A stretch of 64,000 nucleotides of DNA from Protonemura montana (Eukaryota; Arthropoda; Insecta; Plecoptera; Nemouridae), in the NCBI GenBank assembly GCA_947568835.1, contig OX387603.1:6546701-6610700 (forward strand), in the 5' to 3' direction. The notes under the pieces were generated by a model. The model had not been told where the DNA came from. It was given only the letters and a program-made list of their open reading frames with translations, and made no database searches. Each line of letters starts with the position of its first letter. Positions within the stretch are counted from its first letter, which is position 1. Below, piece after piece: positions 37,401-49,400 of this stretch. The position numbers were made by a program, and so were the translations under genes.

Positions 37401-40400
37401 TGTATGTCTCGATCTTCAGGCTTAAAGTAACACACAAATGGGTGAAGGGTGCATTGGCTGTTATTCCAATGGTAACCTTGTGCAGCATCCTGGAGCACAA
37501 AAGAATAATTCTCAGCGAAGTCGCCCACTACTAAAACTTCCCCTGGTTTAAGGTTGGCTTTCTTCTCCTGCATGAATGCCGCTTGCTGCCGTGCAATAAA
37601 ATCATGATTTCTTAATAAAATGCATTTTTCAATAAAACAGTCAACAAACTCATCTGTAGGTTTCGTAATTGTCTCTAGGGTACATCTGTCTGTTGACAGC
37701 CACTGTTTATAAGTCACAGAGTCTATGAAATTTTCACTGAATGAGATTTCTAGCCATTCACGAAGTTCATCGGTTCCCGGACAATTGCCACACTTTCCTA
37801 CAAAGCAGTTGAGAAGCGGGGGGTTGCACATGAGGCTGGCAAGGCAGTGTTGGTATGATTTGATGGTACCGTCTGAAAGCAAAGGCAGCTTTGCTCCCAA
37901 AGCCATCAACTTAACGTTTTGGTGTATCGTACAGACACAGACAGAATGTGTCCCAGCTGCTCCTGCCAGAACACAATGTTTGGGTCTGAGCTCTGCAAAC
38001 TTCGAGAATCCAACCTTGATGTCAGGATATTTATCTTTGAAGCTGCGATACACTTCACTTAAGTTGCTTAACACTAGTCTCTTCTGGCGGTGAACTCGAT
38101 TGTCACCCACTTTAACCGAGACAAAATCTTTTTTACCCGGCATGACACGGCTTACATCATCATTTTCATAAAACTCTTCAATCAGTTGAATGCAATCAGG
38201 GGAAAGAGTTTTTCCTGCTTTTTGATTTGCAGATGGCAGTATCCCTTGGGCCTTTACTAGTTGTTTGGTTTTACGTACCAAATGGTTAGATGCATTGAAC
38301 TCTTGCATTATTCTCTTAATGCTCCAACTTTTTGGAAGCACAGATAAAATTGTTATTTTCTCGCTTCTGGTACTCGTCTTAAACTTTTCTTTCAGTTGTG
38401 CTATTATCTCTGACCCATCACGGATGCTGTCCTTGCACTCCTCTGAAGATGTCAAATCTTCTTTGCTGATTTCTTCATTACTGGGAGATACTAGTTCCAA
38501 TCTCTTCTTTACACCTTGTGTTATTTCGCTGAACTTTCTTTTCGAATAAAACATAGATTTACCCTTTAGTTTGGTGGTATTAATAGGTGACACACCAAAT
38601 GCAGCTAAAGACTGATTCACGGCATCTGCTTCACAGGGTATGTCCACGAAAGGTAGGTCAAGTTCAGTGGATTTAGTTGGCGTTAGAACAGAAACGGTTG
38701 TTAGTTCCTTCAGCCTGAGCGAGAGCAGCTTACGGCAAGTTGAGCATAATTTCTTTCCAGGGATGAGGTCGGCAATCTCCAAGTATTTCGTCCTGGATGC
38801 TGCATTAATTTCTCTTAACCCATTAACTTTCACTATTCCACAGTGAGCCTGAAACGGATCGCAGCATAACTTGTGGTGACAGCTATACAGACGAAGGAAT
38901 TTCTTTTCATGTAAATGACACACGGTCTTCACATTATCACACTTAGTACGCAGAGCTAATGATAACTGCTGGTCACTATTGAAACTTTCAATGCTTTTAA
39001 TCGCTAGATCTTCGATGGGTCCACATTCTTCTTCAAAGAACAGTCCAATTGAGCACATTATGAATCTCTAAATAAAAGGTGCTTGAGAGCAAATTAGCTT
39101 CTATCCTCATCAACATGAGGCCAGAGACTGATTGCTTTAGTCCAGACAAGAAATTACCAAACTTTTTACTTGTAACCTGTTACAACTTGATCCATGATTC
39201 AGGAGCATGACAAACAATCTATAGTTGTATTCTAGGGAATACCATTTTAAGATTCTTGTAGATGCAAGTCCAGACAAGAAATGAACAAACTTTTGACTTC
39301 TATGAACTGTTTCAACTTGATCCATGATTTACAGGAATATGGCAAACAATCGATTTGTATTGTAGAGAATAACATTTCAAGAACATGCAACTGTGCAAAC
39401 AAAAATCAACTTTAATATAAAATATATGCCAGTGCTCTGATCACAATAATTGTGATCAAAATGCTGTTCTACTGGCAAAAAGGCACTTTTTTATAGAAAA
39501 AATTTTTTTTCTTGGAAAGTGGTAAAACACCCATCTTGATTTTTGGAACACATGATCATATGTATGTTCTGTATATATAGAAAAAAAATCAGGCAAATCA
39601 AAAATGACTCATCAGCGATATGGTCATTTTGGAAAATGCAGATGTGTAAAATCACAATTAAATTCGTATTAACATATCGTCATTTTTGTTTCCATATTCA
39701 GGTAGGGTATGAAATTACCTTTCAGATGATTTTTTTCCCAGCTCTGTAGCTCCCATAGAACCCTAGATATTGCGTAGAAAGGGTGGTCACTACACGCCCG
39801 GGGGGCAAAATGACCCCAACTTCCCCCCCTTGTAATATCCGAACGGTTGGACCAAAAAAAAAAAAAAAAAAAAATAGCCCCTAAGTCAACAAACTTAACA
39901 AGTATACCAATTTTCATCAAAATCTGGGTCGGTCAAAGTGAAATTTAATTAAAAGTGAGTGATTACACATGGAATGACCCATTTGTTACTGCTTTAAACA
40001 AAAGGTGATTTGTTAGTGGTCAATGCCAAACATATCATGCCACCTTTTCTGCTCACTAAACAAGCAGGAGCATTGCTTTGTTTCCACAAATCTGAATGTT
40101 TTCGAATCATAGTCAGACAAATCTGTCCCAGGAATGACTGTGTCCTTCATACCACCACTCACCAAACAAAACGTTCTATGATTTTAAGATTATAAGTTTA
40201 GGATCTTGGTACTTTGAAAAGACCAAAGCTGAGCAAAATTGTCTCAGAAAGTTGCAATTTTGCTCAGAAAATATTACCCAGAAGTAACAATAACATATAT
40301 AAACAATATAAATGATGATAATAATTATGTAATAATAATTATAAATAATAATATAATGTAACGAATACTAAGAAACCCTATGAATTCTATAAACACTTAA

Positions 40401-43400
40401 AAGTGTGAGATAAGCCATCGCCAGAAACTTAACAACCTTTCCGATTCAAGCCACTCATGAGCTCTTAAGCCATGTGCTTTCAGTCTCATTCTTATGCATT
40501 CATTCGTGTATTCAGGCTGCTCAGTGCTTCGAGAAGGTGCTAAAAGCGCAGCCGGGCAACTACGAAACGATGAAGATCCTCGGCTCCCTTTACGCCGGCT
40601 CTTCGAGCCAGTCTAAGCGCGACATTGCCAAGAGCCACCTGCGCAAGGTGACGGAACAGTTTCCCGAGGACGTGGAGGCGTGGATCGAACTGGCTCAGAT
40701 CCTCGAGCAGTCGGACCTGGCAGCCGCGTTGGCGGCTTATGCAACTGCAACGCGAATCCTCCGCGACAAGGTCCACGCCGAGATACCGCCAGAGATTCTC
40801 AACAACGTCGGCTCTCTGTACTACCGGCTGGGGAACCTCACCGAGGCGCAGGCCAGCCTGGAGGAAGCTTTGGCACGGTGAGCACGTAACCTCAGTCTAC
40901 TTCAAGAGTTTGGTGGTTTGTTAAATACAATGGCTCTTAAGATAAGACATTCGGCAATTCTTAAGTGAAAAATGGTTGAAAAATTAAGTGAGTTTATGAT
41001 CAGTGCTCAATAGCCGTTACAGTTTTGGCAGAAATGGGCCTCCGACAATCTTCTTAAAATTTAACGTATATTCTAGTTTCTGAATTGTAAATATTATTGT
41101 ATAGCAAGTGACTAAAATGATAGACTTCAATGTCTGCAAAATATTTTCTAACCTTATTTGCCCAGAATTGTTTGGAAGCAATAATTACTTTTCAATATGT
41201 TGGATTTGATTTTGCAGTACATTTTTTTTAAGCTTTCGAAACCTAACCTTAATGCTAAACAACCGATATTTGCACAGGTCTAAGGTGGAGGCTGACCAGG
41301 ACCCTCAGTACTACAACTCGATGGCAGTGACGACGACGTACAACCTCGCGAGGCTGAACGAGTCCCTATGCCATCACGACCGCGCTGAAAAGCTGTACAA
41401 GGACATCCTGAAGGAGCACCCCAACTACGTCGACTGCTACCTGCGTCTGGGGTGCATGGCTCGCGACAAGGGACAGATCTACGAGGCGTCCGATTGGTTC
41501 AAAGAGGCGCTGCGAATCAACAATGAGCACCCAGATGCGTGGTCTCTGCTTGGTATGTTGTGCAATTTGCGGTAGACGTTTTGCTATTTGTTAGTGAAAG
41601 TGCTGTAATTTTGGTTAAAAAGTGTACTTCCCCATCTTTAAAATCAACCTTTTTTTTTAGCAGACACTTAATAGTATTAAGTGAATAGTAATTTTAGGTG
41701 ATTTTTTTGCTGGTTTGTTGGTCTATTTAAAGTCTATACATTGATTTAAAAATAAAACTTGATTGGTCTGAGTTGAAAATCCCGAGACTCTGATCTCAAC
41801 GATTAATGAGAATGTCTAAAGATGTTAAGTTAATCATTAGTTTCGAGGATCAAGGACTGAGCTTAGAGGGCAAAGATATGGGAATTTGAGACTTGGGAAG
41901 AAATTTCATTACTTTATTGATAATTACGTCGGCTTACCTTACCTTTTGTGCCTACAAATGTGTCGATCACTAAAACAATCTGCCGAGAGAGCCTATGGAC
42001 AGGAAAGACTGGTTTAAGTGTAGTAAATCTGTGTACTGAATGGTGGACGGTGGTTTTGCAGGCAACCTGCATTTGGCCAAGATGGAGTGGGGACCCGGTC
42101 AGAAGAAATTTGAGCGAGTTCTACGCAACCCCGCTAGCGCCAATGATGCGTACGCCATGATCGCGCTCGGCAACGTCTGGCTGCAGACGCTGCACCAGCC
42201 GACACGGGACAAAGACAGAGAGAAGCGACACCAGGACCGAGCACTCACACTCTACAAGCAAGTGCTCAAGTGAGTAAAGTCCGTACCGAAAGATACTGGG
42301 GACATTTTTGAGTTGCTCATGTGGAAACACTTGGATTTGTAAGACTAGCTGGTTAATTATTTTATTTGTGATTCGAAAAATTGTGACAAGGTCTCTTGTG
42401 CAGTGTGCTAAGATAAAAATTACACAGATTATTGCATTTCTAAGTTGGCTTGACATTCATTGGAGTACCTCGTGCATATCTGTTAGCAAAAAAGGATGTT
42501 TTTAATTAAAGAGAAGTGCTCAAAACTAGGGGTGTGCGAAGCTTCGAACTTGACGAATAATTCGGCTCGAATCGAATTATTTGACTTCGATTGTCGATTA
42601 GTTGTTTTAAAATCATTCGAAAATACTTCGGTTCGAAAGAAAATTATTCGCTGTTCGAATGCTTCGAGGTCAACTTCGAAGTTGGTTCATGTAATGGCTA
42701 CTAGGGAGCAGCACACGTCACAAAATTGAATTCCAAACATGAAATTCAAAATGGCCTTTACTCTGGTTCAAAGACCCTCTGGTTCTTGCTTATTTAAATC
42801 TTCTTCTATTTACGTACTTATGACCCCTTCTGGCTCCTACCATGGATATTGATATGAGTGAGGCAGAAACGGAAAGGCAAGGTGATAACAATAACATCAA
42901 TGATAATAAGAGGAGTGTAATTTGGGACCACTACAAAAAGCTCATTTTTGTTATTTTATGATCATGCTGTTTAAAGTGTTTATCATGCTATGGACATGGT
43001 TATCTGTCACAACTCACCCTGATTTGATAAACATGAGATTTATGGGTAAACTTTTTAGTAGTACATTAAGGAAAGAGACTGGAGCTATAAGTATGTACCT
43101 TACGGAATGCTGTTTAACTGGAAGTTAAAACATGCTAAACTTGCTAATAAATACCAAAGTGACAATAAAAATTCAGAATTCTGCGTTTTGAAATTGAAAT
43201 GAAGTGATAAAAGTAGCAATTCGAAAATACTTCGATCAAATGAAATACTTCGATATTCGACGTTTTTGTAAATAATTATTCGAAATTCGATTCGGTTTGA
43301 AACTGTGGACAATAATTCGATTCGATATTCGATTCGAACTCAAAAACCACTATTCGCACACCCCTACTCAAAACTCAAAAGCTACCTGTCACATGCATCC

Positions 43401-46400
43401 CATTAACGAATACTTTGTCCTTAAGCAGTATTTTAGCAGTTAATTCAGCTGTGATGGTGTGGGCCTTAACCAGGGATGATGGAGCAGAAATGGAAATTAC
43501 ACAATATTTACCTCAGAAAGCAACTGAGCTAAATCTGATCTTAAACCAAATTTAAATACTACACAGTGCATACATCCTCAATTTCCAACTGATAATTGTA
43601 GTCATTTACATTCTCGTAACAATTATTCCTGAAGGCTTTTCGATACAACGAAGCTACGTCAAACATCCGTACAAAGCCGAGGCCGGTCTGAGGCATGGTG
43701 TATGTTACTAGGAACGACCCGCGCAACATCTGGGCTTCTAACGGCATCGGCGCCGTGCTTGCCCACAAGGGCTGCGTGAACGAGGCTCGCGACATCTTCG
43801 CACAGGTGCGAGAAGCAACCGCCGAGTTCTGCGACGTCTGGCTCAACATTGCTCACGTCTACGTAGAGCAACGCCAGTACGTCAGTGCTGTGCAGATGTA
43901 CGAGAACTGTCTGCGCAAGTTCTACAAGCACCACCATGTAGAGGTACGAGTTCATGAATAAGTGGAGAGATATTACAGTGCTGGAATGTATAAACATAGA
44001 AACACCAAGCATAAAATAGCTGAATAAGGGGAAGTTTGTTATTCGTTTTACCGTTGAGTGTAGGTTATAGGTAGAGTTTCAACGTCAATGTTACAGTCTC
44101 TGCGTGAAAAATGACTACCTTATCGACAAAAATGCAGAGTATCGGAAGTTCACGTTAAGTGGAGCCACTGTAACATAAAATTTAATTTCGATATTTATAG
44201 TAGGTTACTCGCTTCTGAATATCGTTACATGTGTATCAATCGTTGAGGTAAACATCGATGAAGATTTTTTGAGCATGAAAAGTTTCAAAAGTGAGTTAAC
44301 CTACGAGAAATATCGAAATTAAAATTCATACGACAGTGGCTCCACTTAACGTGATTGTCCGGTACTCTGCATTTTTGTCGGTAAGGTAGTCATTTTTCAC
44401 ACAGAGACTTTAACATTGATGTTGAAACTCTACCTATAACCTACACTCAACGGTTTTACTAAGCATTCAAAAACCCACTTTTTCACACTTATATTTAAAA
44501 GTAGTGCTAAGGTTGGATAAAATTATATAAGGATTGTAGTGAAGAGGGAAAGGGAGAGGAAGAGCTACTTCCTGAGAAGAAAATTGGTATTTTGTGGTGC
44601 ACTCACCGAAAAATTACTAGAAATCCCATGAATTTAGACATTACAGCGTGTTGCCATTGTTAGAGCCATTTAATACAAGTCCATTTCACAACGCTGCTAG
44701 CGCAACCTACTCTGTGCCTTATGGCTATCGACTAAATTACGACTCTGTGGTTGTGCAGGTGCTTCAGTACCTAGCCCGGGCGTACTTCAAGGCCGGGAAA
44801 CTGAAGGAGGCAAAGATGACTCTTCTGAAGGCCCGCCGCGTAGCACCACAAGACACGGTGCTGCTCTACAACATTGCGCTAGTGCTGCAACGTCTCGCAA
44901 CTCAGATCTTGAAGGACGAGAAGTCGACGCTGAGCACCGTCTTGGCTGCAGTGCACGAGCTCGGCTTATCACACAAGTGAGTGCGATACACTAAGATTTT
45001 ATTTTGTTCTTCGATGCAGATAGGCATGAATGAGATCAAATAAAAAAAAGGTGCAATAATACTACAAAAAATTCACTTGTAGCTTCAGATTTATTCTATG
45101 TCATCCACCAAAAATGTGGGAATTTGGTAGTGCTAGTTTGAACCCGTCCCAAAAGTTTCATGTTTACATTTGAACTTATGTCCAGATACCTAACATGTGC
45201 CAAGAAACTTTTGATTTAATTTTTACTTTTAATGTGAAAATAAAATATCCAAAAGGTGTAACTGGTCGACTAGTTGATAAAAAAAAAATTGCGCGACAAA
45301 AGCAAATGTTGATATTTACAATTTTTGACTCGATAGTTTGCTGAAAATGGTTCAATTGTGCCCCCAACCTCCACCCTAATCAACGTAGGGAATTTAACCC
45401 ATGTTCGAGCTATATTCGTGCACCCATCGCCATGGTCTAGCTTTGGTTCTATGCCATCAGATACTTCCAATACCTGACGGAGCGCGGCGACCGCATGCGG
45501 TTGGACGTGAACCTGGCTGCGTTGGAGTCCCGGCAGTGCCAGGACCTGTTGTCCCAGGCTCAGTACCACGTGGCGCGAGCACGGCGACAGGACGAGGAGG
45601 AACGTCTGCAGCGGCGGAAGCAGGAGGGCGAGAGAGAGGCGTTCCGCGTCAAGCAGGCAGAGGTGCTCAAGAAGTACGAGGAGAAGAAGAAGGTATGTCG
45701 ATTCGGGGTTAATAGTTGCAGGGCATTTGTTTGAATACTTTGTATGGTGCGTTGTGCTAAGTTCAGTTGGTATTTGTTTTATGGCAATGATGTAACTTGA
45801 CAAAGGCATTATTTGATTTATGCTATTACAAAGGTTGATTCATAAATGATAAAAAAATTAATTTTGTTATGTTTCTGAGCAAAGACAAGGCCTTGTTTAC
45901 TAATATCAAAATAATTATCCATGCCATAAGTAGCCTATCTGTAGCTGTTTTGAAACTAGTCAAATGATTTCAATGCTAGAAGTCATTAAAGATTGCAAAT
46001 TCCCAGCTCAGGTCATTTTGAGTAAAAAAATGTCAACTGGGAATAAAAGGACAAGTCCCGTTGTTCTTTTAGGTGGAAGCCGAGGAACTGCTGAAGAAGC
46101 GACAAGACTTCCGAGAGAAGACGAAGAATGCGTTGCTGTTCGGCGACATGCCCAGCGAGAAGGCGGTGAAAAAAGGTGCTGGCCGCAAGAAGACGGAGCA
46201 GTACGTCTCGGACTCAGGCTCCGACGCAGGAGGGGGAGGAGATGGTGGGGAGCCACGGCCACGCAAGGAGAAGAAACCTCGCAGGTCAGTTTTCATTGCA
46301 CTTTGCCACACAGCTTATCTGTTGAGTGACTGATGTACTTTGTTGCGATTTTGTTGTGATTGTTGTGTTATACCCTGAAATTGATGGTAAGAGTGGCAAA

Positions 46401-49400
46401 TAGCTGGTTTATGTATTGGGAAAAAAATATGTCTTATCAAAACTTATTTGAGTTAAACGCTGGCTGTACCAAGCTTTCACTATGTCGCTTTGTTAGCTTA
46501 GAATTGGAGAAGTAGAATTTCTTCTACATAACTTCAACGGGGCATCTTATTGAGGGAACTCATTCGTTTCACACAGTTAACATGTTTTTATTCAGCTTGC
46601 CTAGACTAAACATGCTATTTTTCAACCACTGGCTTGTGGTCCTGACAAGCCGTATATTGTCCAGCGGTCAGTGCTAATGGTTTTGCCGGTCGTTGTTCCA
46701 GCGGGGGAGAGAAGAAGCCTCGTGGTGGAGGAGGCCGGAAGAAACGAGGGGGCCGCCGCGGAGACGGCGACCAATCGGACGATGGTGGGGAACGTAAGCC
46801 GCGCGGACGGGGTCGCAAGCCACGGGTAAGTCTGAAAGCCTTAACCTAACCCCACTCTTTAGAATCGGGGATCTGCCTTGGTCTGAGATAGAACCTGGAT
46901 TTCTTTCGTTGACTTGTTTTGATACCATTAAAAAAGAAAAAGGTCTCTACCCCGCGAGTTGTTGGCGCAAGAATGCTTGTTATGCACAGAGGTGACTTCA
47001 ATAGTTACATAATTTACCAACATCAGACAGTTTCTTTATTTCTGTTTGCACAATGGGCAGTTAAAATGTGGCTCTGCCATGTTTTTTTTGACAATCCAAG
47101 TTCTGACATTTTCAATGTCTATTTATAGCCAATATATAAAGGTGAATCATTTTTCTAATATACTGAATAATGTCATGACTCATGATTCATGAAAATGTGA
47201 GCGTCAATTTGTATGCATTCGAATATGAATCATTGTCCGATAAACTTTTCACAACAAGGGCTGGATTTTGAGTGGTTCGTTAAGTATTTAACAGACCGTT
47301 TACAAACAACATAGACCGTTTATAGACCGTTTACAGACCGTTTTCAGCATTGAAAACATCTACTGATCTGCTGTTGCCAAGCAAATAACAAATTAATGGA
47401 CTGTTAGTACCACTGAAAAACCAGCCCTTGGTATCTAAGATTTAAACACGAAACATAGCCGTGATGACTTCCCGATAACAAGCAACGTGACCAATCCCAA
47501 ACTGACTTGGCCACCGTGATTCCTGCAGGAGCCGAAGGGCAAGAAGACGACCGAGATGCTGTCCAGCAAACAGAAGAGCCGCGTCGTCTCCAAGGAGACA
47601 GTCTCCACCGATGAGTCTGACAGTGATAGCAACCAGCTCAAGATCGCCAGCGGGTGAGCGTAGTTTCTTAGTCTGCAAACTTCCTGAGGCTTCAAGGAAA
47701 CCTGCTTTACTTACTAAGGTCTACCCACAATTAACTTAGCAATAAGCAAAAGCACTAGCACAGCGACCAGCCTTCATAAGTCTCGTATCTGGCGGTATGC
47801 AAAGTAGGCGGTGATTGAGCTGTCACTTGTCTGTTCTGTAGAGTCCATTTGAAGTTATATAGATATATTACATGTTTATAGTATTTACAGTAAGATTGCC
47901 ACGGAATTTTAAGTTTACTTTTACTCGTTGCTAATTCTATAAAGTAGCAGTGGGTTAGCCATGGTTTTCAACCTTGTGTATGGGTACACAATCTAATACA
48001 GAGCACTCGTGAAAGTTCCCAAAGTCCTCAAAAATCAGAAAAGATTGTCTGCCATTGCTCTGTGATTGGTTCAACATGGTCACACCCACAGCACACAAGA
48101 AGTTGGTTTGCTCGAACATTGCTAAATGCCATGCGTATGCTAGTCTAGTCGATTGAGATTGTGGAAGTCCCATATGATTTCAAGTTTTAACATCCTAGTG
48201 CTTATTGCTATGTCAATGGTGGGTTCACATTCTGAGGCAATATTTTGAGAGTATCAATGACATGCAGCGGACAATGAATTTTACAGGCTGTTACACTCTT
48301 AAAAAGTGAAAAATGTTCCCAGTGATTTTAAACCCCTTGCTATGTGTTTCTAGGATCTGGAAGTATTTTTAGTTGGATCTACATCTTTGGCCAAGGACAA
48401 AGTTCGGCAGTGTTATTATGGTTTTCAGACTCATGTCTACTTATCTAACCTTAGCACTAGTCTAATTAATTTACTAATTTAATTTTAGCACTTTTTTATT
48501 AGGAACACTACCTAATACGTTAAAAAAATGACACGCATTTTAGAGAGGTTGTAACTATAAGCGTTCTTGATAGTAAAATGCAAGCATTTGTAATTCAAAT
48601 TAGATATCACACCTTAAGCACTAGTTTTTCAGCAGTGTTATGCAATGCCTGATATTCCTTCAACTCAGCTTTTCAAGCCCTTTTAGCATACAGTATGCCT
48701 TCCTTAGTATCCTTAACCCTATCATTAGTATTCCTTATTAAATTATGAGCATCACAAGCTGATCTTTTAACACTTTAGAAACGACGGGAGTGGCAGCGAC
48801 AGCGCTGGGCCTACGAAAGCCAAGAAGCGGCGCGTGTCTTCCGGCTCCTCCCGGTCTCGATCAAGGTCCCGGTCGAAGAGTGGCTCCCGCAGTGGCTCTG
48901 GCTCCCGTTCGAGGTCACGGTCTCGCTCCGGCAGCGGGTCCCGGTCTGGAAGCGGCTCGAGGTCACGGTCACGGTATGGTTGCCAGACTTTTCTGAATGC
49001 TTAAAATTATGGATTCCTTCTTTGGGAATTTGTCAGCTCTATTTATTTTACAGTGGTTTTAGCAGTACCAGTCTTATAATATTGATAAGGCTACTCCCCT
49101 ACATTTAGAGTTTCAGGCAACATAGGCAAGAGTGATTTTTAAGTAAAAAAACTTACTAAGCCTAACTCAACTCAACTAGCCATAGGAATAACTCTTAAAA
49201 ATGATGGGCAAACTAGGCTGGTGACAGTTTTCCTCCCAAAAATTGTTGGCCTCAATGCTATTTGTGAGCTATCTTCATAATTGTGATAAAATTAATTTTT
49301 TAGCAGTAAAACCTTTTTAAAGTACTATTGTGTTTCTTGAAATATTTACATATTTGACACACCTGTTGTAGAGTCTCTCAGCTGCGAAACCCCTAGGGAG

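Larger units (their letters stand above)
35870..39980 (-). mobile_element. 4.1-kb DNA transposon with long terminal inverted repeats, apparently intact
   Basis: Termini are GGGTCATTCCATGTGTAATC and its reverse complement, flanked by a 4-bp target duplication ATTT (35866-35869 and 39981-39984). Terminal inverted repeats run about 470 bp (35870-36338 and 39503-39980). They are almost identical apart from a 10-bp insertion near one end and poly(A) length differences. The interior holds one uninterrupted 860-aa minus-strand ORF. It sits in CTR9 intron 4, antisense to CTR9. The 4-bp duplication and long repeats fit Sola-type elements, and I tentatively favour Sola2. The superfamily is not proven from sequence alone. 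Confidence 0.92.

Noticed and set aside
35870-39980. Kolobok, Sola3 or piggyBac assignment of the CTR9-intron transposon
   Set aside because: Those insert at TTAA; here the flanking duplication is ATTT.
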